64,000 bases of DNA from Oceanicoccus sp. KOV_DT_Chl (GTDB lineage: Bacteria; Pseudomonadota; Gammaproteobacteria; Pseudomonadales; Dasaniaceae): the NCBI RefSeq assembly GCF_900120175.1, contig NZ_FQLF01000002.1:2046001-2110000 (forward strand), written 5' to 3'. The translations under genes were made by a program, and so were the position numbers. Shown here in pieces: positions 26,973 through 34,848 of this stretch (within the stretch, counting starts at the first letter, position 1; each line of letters opens with the position of its first letter). The notes below the pieces were generated by a model that was not told the DNA's origin, ran no database searches, and worked only from the letters and a program-made list of their open reading frames with translations.

Positions 26973-27176
26973 CTATTCGCTGTTTTTATCGGCCCGAGGT
27001 ACAGCCTTCAGGTGTTGAGAAACGTAATCCACTTTCAGCCACCAGGGAGCGGTATCGGTTTGACCAAATGTTCGACGTCGGCAGGGGTGATTCAGTTTTT
27101 CTGCTGAAATGCTGCCATGACGCCGGTCTTCAAAAAGACTATTCTGATAATTATTGAGCTCATCTGCGGTAATCAT
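26973..27176 (-). CDS. Small DRR/CRR-PWWL protein, paralogue of the preceding gene
   Basis: This 67-aa protein has a good ribosome site (AAGGAAGG) before ATG 27176. It contains SLFEDRRHGS, HPCRRRTF and APWWLKVDYVSQHL, the same motif order as the 82-aa protein 136 bp downstream. A duplication followed by divergence is likely. The Arg-rich pairs and single Cys might bind nucleic acid or metal, but this is a guess. There is no membrane segment. Confidence 0.65.
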   Translation of the reverse strand: MITADELNNYQNSLFEDRRHGSISAEKLNHPCRRRTFGQTDTAPWWLKVDYVSQHLKAVPRADKNSE

Positions 27177-27276
27177 TCTGGGTATCCTTCCTTACAACGA
27201 TTAGTCTGTTATGTAAACTAGCATCGGTGCGTCATAATGACTGTGAGAAATTAACCGCTATTTTTGGTATTAATAA

Positions 27277-27396
27277 GGATTAACGGAAAGGGCTGTGGAT
27301 GAATCTAACCACGGTGATTCGATGATTTCGTCGGGCAAAAGAAAACCCGCAGTCGTTGCCAAATGCGGGTTTACTTAAGAATAATGGTGCTGGTCG
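27277..27396. repeat. Degenerate solitary copy of the tRNA-Phe-associated repeat
   Basis: About 120 bp match the 170-bp unit found at 28992-29671. The match begins at GGATTAACGG, skips about 50 bp of the hairpin-rich part, and resumes at GTGGATGAATCTAACCAC. It is then nearly identical through the terminator hairpin to AATAATGGTGC. It ends with TGGTGCTGGTCG, a mutated copy of the tRNA 3' end (TGGTGCCCGGTCG). It lies on the far side of fic from the main array. Confidence 0.85.
27343..27372 (-). terminator. Repeat-borne terminator downstream of fic
   Basis: AAACCCGCA (27343-27351) pairs with TGCGGGTTT (27364-27372). On the minus strand the stem is followed by TTTTCTTTT. It lies about 150 bp past the fic stop and would end that transcript. 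Confidence 0.75.
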
Positions 27397-27524
27397 TGTC
27401 TCCCCAACGTTTGATTCAGCCTTGTATTCTAAGGGGGGTGATTCAGTTGGCTTTATATAAGTACCGTCAATCTGCTGAGTGGCGCGTTAATAATTAATAT
27501 TGGGGTAACTGGGCCTTAGAGATT

Positions 27525-28646
27525 TTATTCAGGGGTTTTTTCAGCAAAGTAGGGCACGATTTGGTAATTTTCATAGGTGAATAAGCTCATCAGCTGTGGA
27601 TGAACAAAGAGTTTTTCTTTGCCCGATGCCAGCTCTTCGAGCACGCCAATATCGACCAGTTGTTTTAAGTAGCTGGAGGCCGTTTGGCGCTTGGCAATAT
27701 TACGCTCTACCAGATTTTGAATACGGCAATAAGGCAGTTCGAAAATAAGTTGTACTAATTCATGGCTGTATATTTTGGGCAGGCTTTGCTGAATATGTTG
27801 GCTGGTATGTTCGTTCAGGTAGCGCACCTGCTTGATTTTTTGCGTGGTCCAGCGCGACATTTGGGTAACAGCATCTAACAGGTACAGTATCCAGCTTTGC
27901 CAGTCGGCATCGCTGGTCACTTTGTTGAGTAGGCGGTAATAATCGGCTTTTTTCTGCAAAATGTAGCGGCTTAAATACAAAATGGGCAGCGTGAGCAGTT
28001 GCTGTTCAATGAGGTACAACACATTGAGAATTCGCCCTGTGCGCCCATTGCCGTCGGTAAAGGGGTGTATTGCTTCAAATTGATAATGCGATACGGCCAT
28101 TTTTACCAATGGGTCCAAATCGTCTTGCGCATGCAGAAATGTCTCCCAGTTACTCAGTAAGTCGCGAATGTGCGCTGCCCCTACTGGTGGGGTATAGATA
28201 ATTTCTTTGCTTGTTTGATTAGCGATCACAGTGCCCGGTACTTTGCGCACATCCATCTGGGCATCTTTAATTTGCGAGCAAATGGCAATGGCGGTATTGG
28301 CGCACAGCGGCCGTTCACGAATACCCAGGAAGCCTTCGTAGAGTGCTGTGCGGTAGCGCAATGCCTCTTTGGTGGCTGGATCGGCTGAGGTGCCGCTATC
28401 TGAGTATTGAAACAGGCGATCACTGGTCGTTAGGATGTTCTCAATTTCAGAACTGTCTTTCGCCTCAAGCAGGGGTAGCATGTTGATGAGCAGCCCCTGA
28501 TTTGGCAGTAATTCTCCTGCTTGCTTGAGCTCGGCCAATGCCACTCTGGCTTCAATACAGGCTTTTAATACCACCGGTGTTTCAAGCTCTATGGTGGGCG
28601 GCAAATGAGGAATGTCGTTATAGGGCTGGTCGGGTTGCCATGGCAT
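27525..28646 (-). CDS. fic: Fic-family protein AMPylase, class II (SoFic-like)
   Basis: This 373-aa enzyme is predicted to transfer AMP to Ser/Thr/Tyr of a target protein. The core HPFTDGNGRTGR matches HxFx(D/E)GNGRxxR fully. An N-terminal inhibitory helix motif SSEIEN matches the class II form (S/T)xxxE(G/N), so basal activity should be autoinhibited. The C-terminal winged-helix-like part (YCRIQNLVERNIAKRQTAS) and the whole sequence resemble Shewanella oneidensis Fic. I chose ATG 28646, where the homology (MPWQPDQPYND) begins; an upstream in-frame ATG at 28703 adds 19 residues. No antitoxin gene is adjacent, as expected for class II. It sits between copies of a tRNA-derived repeat. Confidence 0.93.
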   Translation of the reverse strand: MPWQPDQPYNDIPHLPPTIELETPVVLKACIEARVALAELKQAGELLPNQGLLINMLPLLEAKDSSEIENILTTSDRLFQYSDSGTSADPATKEALRYRTALYEGFLGIRERPLCANTAIAICSQIKDAQMDVRKVPGTVIANQTSKEIIYTPPVGAAHIRDLLSNWETFLHAQDDLDPLVKMAVSHYQFEAIHPFTDGNGRTGRILNVLYLIEQQLLTLPILYLSRYILQKKADYYRLLNKVTSDADWQSWILYLLDAVTQMSRWTTQKIKQVRYLNEHTSQHIQQSLPKIYSHELVQLIFELPYCRIQNLVERNIAKRQTASSYLKQLVDIGVLEELASGKEKLFVHPQLMSLFTYENYQIVPYFAEKTPE

Positions 28647-28991
28647 GTTTAAATTCTCTTCTTTTTTCGACACATGGAGAGGGTATGTCGATTGTATCGT
28701 CATATCAATAAAATATGGCGATTTTTTGTATTAATTTAAACATGAAGATATCTTGTGTTTGCAAACTGTCATTTTCTGTATGTATATTGCCTGCCATAGC
28801 TAAACTTGCTGCCAAAGCACGCCGTTAATAGCTTCCAGTATGTCATTTAGGTGCTGTTGTAATACCTTAAGGATGTTTGTGTAGTGTCTATAAAAAGCTA
28901 AAAGTGGGTCGTTACCTAGTTTTCTGTTCGTCGGCTGGTGCTTCTGCTAGCTATCGGCCATATAGGTGCTTGTTGCATCCGCCACGATCTC
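28647..28991. other. Intergenic region upstream of fic
   Basis: This 345-bp region lies between the fic start and the left edge of the tandem array. It is A/T-rich near fic and should contain the fic promoter. I see no gene, no repeat copy and no clear hairpin. The array begins abruptly at 28992. Confidence 0.5.
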
Positions 28992-29671
28992 TCGCGGATT
29001 AAACGGCAGTAGCCGTTTAACACAACCGCAGGTTGCCCGCAGGGTGAACCACATGGATGTGGTGAATGAATCTAACCACAGTGGTTCGATGATTTCGTCA
29101 GGCAAAAGAAAACCCGCAGTCGTTGCCAAATGCGGGTTTACTTAAGAATAATGGTGCCCGGTCGCGGATTAAACGGCAGTAGCCGTTTAACACAACCGCA
29201 GGTTGCCCGCAGGGTGAACCACATGGATGTGGTGAATGAATCTAACCACAGTGGTTCGATGATTTCGTCGTGCAAAAGAAAACCCGCAGTCGTTGCCAAA
29301 TGCGGGTTTACTTAAGAATAATGGTGCCCGGTCGCGGATTAAACGGCAGGAGCCGTTTAACACAACCGCAGGTTGCCCGCAGGGTGAACCACATGGATGT
29401 GGTGAATGAATCTAACCACAGTGGTTCGATGATTTCGTCGTGCAAAAGAAAACCCGCAGTCGTTGCCAAATGCGGGTTTACTTAAGAATAATGGTGCCCG
29501 GTCGCGGATTAAACGGCAGGAGCCGTTTAACACAACCGCAGGTTGCCCGCAGGGTGAACCACATGGATGTGGTGAATGAATCTAACCACAGTGGTTCGAT
29601 GATTTCGTCGGGCAAAAGAAAACCCGCAGTCGTTGCCAAATGCGGGTTTACTTAAGAATAATGGTGCCCGG
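28992..29671 (-). repeat. Four tandem 170-bp repeats downstream of tRNA-Phe, each with a copied tRNA 3' end (rtT-like)
   Basis: The units are 28992-29161, 29162-29331, 29332-29501 and 29502-29671, near-identical and exactly 170 bp. In the tRNA direction each unit begins with the sequence after the tRNA CCA and ends in TCCGCGACCGGGCACCA, the last 17 nt of tRNA-Phe. Complete pseudo-3' ends lie at 29152-29168, 29322-29338 and 29492-29508. The unit most distant from the tRNA (28992-29161) ends only in TCCGCGA. Each unit contains the terminator stem AAACCCGCA/TGCGGGTTT and hairpins TAAACGGC/GCCGTTTA, CCACAT/ATGTGG, AACCAC/GTGGTT and CAACC/GGTTG. Known parallel: the 178-bp repeats after E. coli tyrT carry the tRNA-Tyr 3' end. 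The 71-codon plus-strand frames in the units are not likely coding. Confidence 0.93.
29614..29649 (-). terminator. First terminator after tRNA-Phe
   Basis: AAACCCGCA (29620-29628) and TGCGGGTTT (29641-29649) form a 9-bp stem. On the minus strand it is followed by TTTTCTTTT. It lies 13 nt after the tRNA CCA. The same element recurs in every repeat unit. Confidence 0.85.
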
Positions 29672-29737
29672 TCGCGGAATCGAACCACGGACACGGGGAT
29701 TTTCAATCCCCTGCTCTACCGACTGAGCTAACCGGGC
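29662..29737 (-). tRNA. tRNA-Phe (anticodon GAA)
   Basis: The 76-nt gene on the minus strand starts GCCCGGTTAGCTCAGTCGG and ends CGACCGGGCACCA, so CCA is encoded. The acceptor stem GCCCGGT/ACCGGGC pairs fully. The anticodon arm GGGGATTGAAAATCCCC contains GAA. The T arm GTGGTTCGATTCCGC has the GTTCGA loop. Downstream lies the 170-bp tandem array, so the transcript may be a multi-part precursor. A sigma-70 promoter is visible at 29798-29826. Confidence 0.98.
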
Positions 29738-29791
29738 AAACAGCCTTGTGTAGAGTGGATAAAAAATAATCAACGACCCAAGTCACAAGAG

Positions 29792-29826
29792 GCGCGTATT
29801 AAACAGCTTCATCGGCGCTTAGTCAA
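29792..29826 (-). promoter_or_regulatory. Sigma-70 promoter of tRNA-Phe with GC-rich discriminator
   Basis: On the minus strand, TTGACT (29821-29826) and TTTAAT (29798-29803) are separated by exactly 17 nt. The -10 is followed by ACGCGCC, a GC-rich discriminator of the kind seen in stringently controlled stable-RNA promoters. The start would be near 29791, about 54 nt before the tRNA. Confidence 0.8.
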
Positions 29827-29841
29827 GCCGTAGTCATAGGC

Positions 29842-30116
29842 TTATTTATCGGTATCGGGAACATAGCCTTCGGCTTTGGCGTAATCTTCGCCGGCCATAA
29901 ATTTATCCATTTCCTGTTGTAAGAACTGGCGGGCTTCTGGGTCCATCATATTGAGTTGACGCTCGTTGATGAGCATGGTTTGGTGGGCTTGCCACTCCCC
30001 CCAGGCTTGCTTGGAGATAGTGTCGTAGATCGCCTGTCCTTTGGGGCCGGGTAGGGCGGCGCGGTTAAGCCTTCCAGCTCTTGTTGGTATTTTTTGCAGA
30101 AAACAGTACGTGACAT
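29842..30116 (-). pseudogene. yggX: Fe(2+)-trafficking protein YggX, frameshifted as sequenced
   Basis: This small protein is linked to iron trafficking and protection of Fe-S enzymes. It opens [20 protein letters not shown], with the conserved Cys7, and ends in a YVPDTDK-type tail after [14 protein letters not shown]. The frame breaks at 30047-30050, where the minus strand reads CCCGGCCCC. One extra base (CCG GGC CCC) gives [17 protein letters not shown] and a 91-aa protein of normal length. It follows mutY, as in E. coli. A sequencing deletion is the likely cause. Confidence 0.9.
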
Positions 30117-30164
30117 GGGAATTCCAGTGGCGAGTTTATTAAGGTATAGAAGTTTATTTAAGGC

Positions 30165-31223
30165 TTAGTCGAGTTTGGCTAGCAATTTTTTAATGGGTGC
30201 TGCCAAGCCGATCTCTACCGGTTGTTGTCTGTTATACCAGAGCCGTTGATTGGCTTCCATGGCTATAGACGGTGTCTTTTGCAGTTGGATGATGATTGGG
30301 GTCATATCGAAATGGTAGTGGCTAAAGGTGTGCCGAAAGTGTGGCCAGCGCTCAATTTTGACGGCAGTTTTACCGAAATGTTGCTGGCAATAGTCGCTGG
30401 GGTCGGCCTCACTATCCAGTTGCGGAAATACCCATAACCCCCCCCAAATACCACTGGGAGGCCGTTTCTCTAACAGTAATTCACCTGCGGGGTTTTTAAT
30501 AATTAGTATCTGAGCGGTTTTGACGGGCAGAATTTTTTTAGGCTTTTTACCCGGGTAGTCTTGCGGATTGCCTTGTATTCGGGCTAGGCAATCTTGCTTT
30601 AGCGGGCATATACCGCATGCAGGCTTGCTGCGGGTGCAAAGTGTTGCACCTAAATCCATCATCACTTGACTGTAATCGGCAACACGGGTTTGAGGGGCGT
30701 GGGCTTCTGCGATTTGCCATAGGCGGTTCATGACTTCGCCTTTACCCGGCCAGCCTGCTACGGCGTGAAAGCGTGCTAATACCCGTTTGACATTGCCGTC
30801 GAGAATGGTGGCTGGTAGCTGGAAGGCAATAGAGACAATAGCGCCGGCAGTGGAGCGACCGATGCCCGGTAGGTCGCACAGCTGATCGACGGTGTTAGGA
30901 AACTGCCCGTTGAGCTGTTCACAGACAGTCTTTGCCGTTTTATGTAAATTTCGAGCGCGAGAGTAATAACCTAAGCCGGTCCAAAGGTGCAGCACCCGAT
31001 CTTCCTCGGCAGCAGCAAGGTCTTGCACAGTGGGAAGCTCCTGCATAAATCGCTGAAAATAAGGGATGACTGTGGTCACCTGGGTTTGTTGCAGCATGAT
31101 TTCAGACACCCATACGCGGTAGGGGTTGATGTCTTTTTGCCAGGGCAGGTCTTTGCGGCCCGAGTGATCAAACCATTGCAGTGCGCGTTGACTGAGGTCG
31201 ATAGCGAGGCGCTGATCAGTCAT
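30165..31223 (-). CDS. mutY: Adenine DNA glycosylase MutY
   Basis: This enzyme removes adenine mispaired with 8-oxoguanine. The N-terminal HhH-glycosylase domain has catalytic Glu in SEIMLQQTQV, the LPGIGRSTAGAI hairpin and catalytic Asp in LDGNVKRVL. The [4Fe-4S] ligands follow as C-x6-C-x2-C-x5-C (CTRSKPACGICPLKQDC). A C-terminal NUDIX-like domain (LLLEKRPPSGIWGGLWVFP) recognises 8-oxoG. I chose ATG 31223 (352 aa), which fits the family. A longer frame to 31307 adds 28 unconserved residues. It is upstream of yggX on the same strand. Confidence 0.95.
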   Translation of the reverse strand: MTDQRLAIDLSQRALQWFDHSGRKDLPWQKDINPYRVWVSEIMLQQTQVTTVIPYFQRFMQELPTVQDLAAAEEDRVLHLWTGLGYYSRARNLHKTAKTVCEQLNGQFPNTVDQLCDLPGIGRSTAGAIVSIAFQLPATILDGNVKRVLARFHAVAGWPGKGEVMNRLWQIAEAHAPQTRVADYSQVMMDLGATLCTRSKPACGICPLKQDCLARIQGNPQDYPGKKPKKILPVKTAQILIIKNPAGELLLEKRPPSGIWGGLWVFPQLDSEADPSDYCQQHFGKTAVKIERWPHFRHTFSHYHFDMTPIIIQLQKTPSIAMEANQRLWYNRQQPVEIGLAAPIKKLLAKLD

Positions 31224-31377
31224 GGGGGCGGCCAAGTGGGAGGTTTTCTTTGACGCGTTGTGGGCGTGGCGCTGCTGTTTGGGTCGAATGTCGAAAATAA
31301 CGGGCATTGTCAGTATTTTTATCGCTGCTTATGGGGTTGAAGCGCTATCAATAGATGTAATGCGTCGGCGCTTTTCC

Positions 31378-31383
31378 TATAAT
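31378..31383 (+). promoter_or_regulatory. Possible -10 element of the his operon
   Basis: A perfect TATAAT lies 67 bp before the hisB start codon. I cannot find a good -35 hexamer at 16-18 nt, so the assignment is tentative. Confidence 0.4.
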
Positions 31384-31449
31384 ACCCAATTTGCTGCGCG
31401 AAAGCTGCGGCGCTGATTGTTTACCTTTGAAAGCCTTTGGAGAAATAGC

Positions 31450-32043
31450 ATGGCGGAGCGTAAAGCTACCATTAGCCGCGATACCCTGGAAACACAAATT
31501 ACTGTGTCGATTAACCTCGATGGCACGGGCGTGGCTAAGTTCGATACCGGCGTTCCCTTCCTTGACCACATGATGGATCAAATTGCCCGCCATGGGTTGA
31601 TTGATATGAATATAACTGCCAAGGGTGATTTGCATATCGATGCCCACCACACGGTGGAAGATATTGGTATTACGTTGGGACAGGCTTTTAATCAGGCGGT
31701 TGGTGATAAAAAAGGGATGGCGCGATATGGGCACGCTTATGTTCCGCTGGATGAGGCGCTGTCACGGGTAGTGATTGATTTTTCCGGTCGCCCTGGTCTT
31801 GAGTGGCATGTGCCGTTTACCCGTGGGACGGTGGGTGGCTTTGATGTCGATTTGTTTATTGAGTTTTTTCAGGGCTTTATCAATCACGCCAAAGTGACGT
31901 TGCATGTCGATAATTTGCGTGGCAAAAATACTCACCATCAGGCTGAGACCGTATTCAAGGCATTTGGCCGCGCATTGCGAATGGCGTTAACTGCGGACGA
32001 GCGCATGGCTGGAATAATGCCGTCTACCAAAGGTAGCCTGTAA
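31450..32043 (+). CDS. hisB: Imidazoleglycerol-phosphate dehydratase
   Basis: This enzyme catalyses step 6 of histidine synthesis, dehydrating imidazole-glycerol phosphate. The metal-binding repeats [10 protein letters not shown] and [16 protein letters not shown] are intact, and [18 protein letters not shown] is typical. It is a single-function form of 197 aa without the N-terminal phosphatase of E. coli HisB. Start ATG 31450 has GGAG upstream. It opens the hisB-hisH-hisA-hisF cluster. Confidence 0.96.
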   Translation: MAERKATISRDTLETQITVSINLDGTGVAKFDTGVPFLDHMMDQIARHGLIDMNITAKGDLHIDAHHTVEDIGITLGQAFNQAVGDKKGMARYGHAYVPLDEALSRVVIDFSGRPGLEWHVPFTRGTVGGFDVDLFIEFFQGFINHAKVTLHVDNLRGKNTHHQAETVFKAFGRALRMALTADERMAGIMPSTKGSL

Positions 32044-32050
32044 AACTAAC

Positions 32051-32076
32051 ACCGGCGTTTGTCAGCAAGCGCCGGT
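32051..32076 (+). terminator. Intercistronic hairpin between hisB and hisH
   Basis: ACCGGCG (32051-32057) pairs with CGCCGGT (32070-32076) across a 12-nt loop, followed by TATTTCT. It may act as a partial terminator or mRNA-end stabiliser. Confidence 0.5.
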
Positions 32077-32104
32077 TATTTCTGATTGTACTTGAGATTT
32101 TCTT

Positions 32105-32767
32105 ATGAGCAAAAGCACCGTTGCTGTGATTGATTATGGCATGGGAAATTTGCATTCCGTTGCCAGCGCGCTGGAACATGTCGCCAACCGTCTTGATAAA
32201 AATATCGAAGTGGTGGTGACCGGTGATGCCTCCACAATAATGAAAGCCGATAGGGTGATTTTCCCTGGTGTTGGCGCTATTCGCGATTGTATGGCGGAAA
32301 TTTTGCGCGCGGAAGTGGATCAGGTTGTCGCCGAAGTGGCCAAGTCCAAACCACTGCTGGCGATTTGTGTAGGTATGCAGGCGCTTATGAATCGCAGTGA
32401 AGAAAACGGTGGTGTGGATTGTTTGGGCATGTTTCCCGGTGAGGTTAAATTTTTTGGAAACCCGCTAACTGATGTCAGTGGCAATAAATTAAAAGTACCG
32501 CATATGGGTTGGAATCAATTGCATCAAACTATTGAGCACCCTTTATGGGCAGGTATCGAACAAGATAGCCGTTTTTATTTTGTACATAGCTTTTATGTTC
32601 ATACTGAAAACCCCGCATTGGTGGCAGGCACTGCCGACTACGGTAAAAAAATTCACGCCGCGCTTTATCACGACAATGTTTTTGCCGTGCAGTGTCACCC
32701 GGAAAAAAGTAGTACGGCTGGTCTGACCTTACTTGGCAACTTTATGCAGTGGGACGGCCAGAGCTGA
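32105..32767 (+). CDS. hisH: Imidazole glycerol phosphate synthase, glutaminase subunit
   Basis: This 220-aa class I glutamine amidotransferase feeds ammonia to HisF. The catalytic Cys88 lies in [12 protein letters not shown] and the His-Glu pair in [17 protein letters not shown] and HMGWNQLH are family hallmarks. It follows hisB after 61 bp and precedes hisA. Confidence 0.96.
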   Translation: MSKSTVAVIDYGMGNLHSVASALEHVANRLDKNIEVVVTGDASTIMKADRVIFPGVGAIRDCMAEILRAEVDQVVAEVAKSKPLLAICVGMQALMNRSEENGGVDCLGMFPGEVKFFGNPLTDVSGNKLKVPHMGWNQLHQTIEHPLWAGIEQDSRFYFVHSFYVHTENPALVAGTADYGKKIHAALYHDNVFAVQCHPEKSSTAGLTLLGNFMQWDGQS

Positions 32768-32825
32768 TTTACTTTGTAAGTGCTTTGCGTGTTTCACAAT
32801 TAAACAGATTAATGGTTAAAAAATT

Positions 32826-33566
32826 ATGTTAATAATTCCCGCAATTGATTTAAAAGATGGTGCTTGTGTACGGTTAAAGCAGGGCGTCATGGATGATTCA
32901 ACCGTCTACGGTGACGACCCGGTACAAATGGCGGCACGCTGGGTGGCAGCGGGGACTCGTCGTTTGCATCTGGTGGATTTGAATGGCGCGTTTGATGGCA
33001 AGCCAATTAACGGTGATGCGGTCACGGCAATTGCTCGCGCTTATCCAGACCTGCCTATTCAAATTGGCGGCGGCATTCGAAATTTAGACACTATTGAGCA
33101 TTATATTACGGCGGGTGTGCAGTATTTAATTATTGGTACTAAAGCAGTAAAAGAACCATCATTTGTAACGGCAGCGTGTAAGGCGTTTCCCGGTCATATA
33201 ATTGTTGGTCTTGATGCTAAAGAGGGTTTGGTGGCAACGGATGGTTGGGCGGAGGTGTCAGATATTAAAGCTACAGAATTGGCGAAGCGATTTGAGCAGG
33301 ATGGTGTTGAGTCAATCGTTTATACCGACATTGCCCGCGACGGGATGATGCAGGGTGTTAATGTAGAGCAAACAGTTGCCATGGCGCAGGCCTCTTCAAT
33401 TCCGGTTATCGCCTCGGGTGGCATTACCAATATGGAAGATATTAAAGCGCTGCAGGCGATGGCCTCGGAAGGCATTCTCGGTGCTATTACTGGTCGCGCA
33501 ATATATGAAGGTACGCTCGATGTTGCCGAGGCGCAACGTTATTGTGATCAGGCGTCTAACAGTTAA
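32826..33566 (+). CDS. hisA: Phosphoribosylformimino-5-aminoimidazole carboxamide ribotide isomerase
   Basis: This 246-aa TIM-barrel enzyme opens the ribose ring of ProFAR. The catalytic Asp near the N-terminus (IPAIDLKDG) and the second in YTDIARDGM are present. Phosphate-binding loops are IGGGIRNL and IASGGI. It lies between hisH and hisF as is usual. Start ATG 32826. Confidence 0.96.
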   Translation: MLIIPAIDLKDGACVRLKQGVMDDSTVYGDDPVQMAARWVAAGTRRLHLVDLNGAFDGKPINGDAVTAIARAYPDLPIQIGGGIRNLDTIEHYITAGVQYLIIGTKAVKEPSFVTAACKAFPGHIIVGLDAKEGLVATDGWAEVSDIKATELAKRFEQDGVESIVYTDIARDGMMQGVNVEQTVAMAQASSIPVIASGGITNMEDIKALQAMASEGILGAITGRAIYEGTLDVAEAQRYCDQASNS

Positions 33567-33607
33567 ACTGAGCTTGGTGGCATAGAATATTTGAAGAGAA
33601 AAATTGT

Positions 33608-34381
33608 ATGGGCTTAGCCAAACGAATCATACCCTGTCTCGATGTCGAGAGTGGACGCGTGGTAAAAGGTATTAACTTTGTTGATATTCGCGATGCTGGC
33701 GACCCGGTTGAAGTTGCCAAGCGTTACAATGAACAGGGGGCGGATGAGATAACTTTTTTAGATATCACCGCAACTCATGAAGGTCGTGATACTACTGTGC
33801 ATATGGTAGAAAAAATTGCGGCGGAAGTTTTTATTCCGTTAACCGTGGGTGGTGGTATTCGGACCGTTGAAGATATTAGAACTATGTTGAATGCGGGGGC
33901 TGATAAAGTGGGTATTAATTCGGCTGCAATCACTAACCCGGATTTTGTGCGTGCGGCATCAGAACGATTTGGCGCGCAGTGTATTGTGGTGGCGATAGAT
34001 GCCAAAAAAGTCAGTGCAGCAGGCGAAAATAATCGGTGGGAAATTTTCACTCACGGTGGCCGCAAACCAACCGGTATTAATGCCGTAGAGTGGGCGGTAA
34101 AAATGGCAGCGTACGGTGCGGGTGAAATACTGCTAACCAGTATGGATGGCGATGGCACAAAAAAAGGTTTTGATTTGGCACTAACGCGAGCGATTAGTGA
34201 TGCTGTACCCATTCCGGTGATAGCTTCTGGCGGAGTCGGTAATTTACAACATTTGGTGGATGGCGTTGTTGAAGGTGGTGCCGACGCAGTATTGGCAGCA
34301 AGTATTTTTCACTTCGGCGAATTTACTGTCCCTGAGGCAAAACGTTATATGGCGGAGCAAGGAATAGAAGTGAGGGTGTAA
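33608..34381 (+). CDS. hisF: Imidazole glycerol phosphate synthase, cyclase subunit
   Basis: This 257-aa TIM barrel pairs with HisH to make imidazole-glycerol phosphate and AICAR. The catalytic Asp residues lie in [15 protein letters not shown] and [14 protein letters not shown]. Phosphate loops are VGGGIRT and IASGGVG. It is the last gene of the cluster, followed by a strong terminator. Confidence 0.97.
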   Translation: MGLAKRIIPCLDVESGRVVKGINFVDIRDAGDPVEVAKRYNEQGADEITFLDITATHEGRDTTVHMVEKIAAEVFIPLTVGGGIRTVEDIRTMLNAGADKVGINSAAITNPDFVRAASERFGAQCIVVAIDAKKVSAAGENNRWEIFTHGGRKPTGINAVEWAVKMAAYGAGEILLTSMDGDGTKKGFDLALTRAISDAVPIPVIASGGVGNLQHLVDGVVEGGADAVLAASIFHFGEFTVPEAKRYMAEQGIEVRV

Positions 34382-34413
34382 TTAATCAATTATGGTGTTG
34401 ATTATAATGCAAT

Positions 34414-34442
34414 AAAAAAGCCTGCAATGTGCAGGCTTTTTT
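34414..34442. terminator. Strong bidirectional terminator after hisF
   Basis: AGCCTGCA (34419-34426) pairs with TGCAGGCT (34430-34437), flanked by A6 on the left and T6 on the right. It serves hisF on the plus strand and the small gene at 34457 on the minus strand. Confidence 0.92.
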
Positions 34443-34456
34443 ATTGGAAGGTTTGT

Positions 34457-34687
34457 TTAATCAGTCAGTGCTGCATAGAGCCGCGATAAAGTCTTGGGCT
34501 CAGCCAAAGACATAAATTCGATAAAATCTTTTAAGCCGTTGCGCGCATCATCTTTATCTTCAAAGGGACCAATGGGTGACCCTTCTCTGGTAGAGAAAAA
34601 CCATTCGCCTTGCGCGGCAAAAAAACGGTCGGAGCGCATAGGTGTGCCACCTGCTTCCCCGTCTCTATTGATCGTCATGCTATTCAT
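34457..34687 (-). CDS. Small conserved protein with RSDRFF...REGxxxGPF motif (DUF6316-like)
   Basis: This 76-aa cytoplasmic protein has the core RSDRFFAAQGEWFFSTREG followed by SPIGPFEDKDDARNGLKDFI. I recall this pattern from a small gammaproteobacterial family of unknown function (DUF6316) but cannot check. The fold looks like a short strand-rich unit followed by a helix. Two in-frame starts (ATG 34687 and 34678) are close. It shares the terminator with hisF. Confidence 0.7.
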   Translation of the reverse strand: MNSMTINRDGEAGGTPMRSDRFFAAQGEWFFSTREGSPIGPFEDKDDARNGLKDFIEFMSLAEPKTLSRLYAALTD

Positions 34688-34848
34688 CTGTCTCTATGGC
34701 CTTTAGGCTCTTCTTGGTTTTATACAGTTTAGCGTTATTTTGTTTTTTTGGAAGGGTTTTATTACATTCTTCTTATATGAAGTAGAGCTTTATCGCTAAA
34801 AGAGTTATTAAAATTGGGCTTAAGGCCTTTTTGTTGGTTGTGGCGAGG

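Noticed and set aside
27525-28646. Fic as the toxin of a two-gene toxin-antitoxin pair
   Set aside because: The inhibitory motif is within the same protein (class II), and no separate antitoxin gene lies next to it.
29130-29655. Three near-identical 61-71 codon plus-strand frames in the tandem array (tpr-like proteins?)
   Set aside because: They arise because 170-bp units repeat and the frame runs antisense to the tRNA transcript. There is no ribosome site, and the hairpins and tRNA fragment explain the sequence better.
28992-29671. CRISPR array
   Set aside because: Units are 170 bp, contiguous, without unique spacers, and no cas genes are near. The tRNA 3' end in each unit points to a tRNA-associated repeat.
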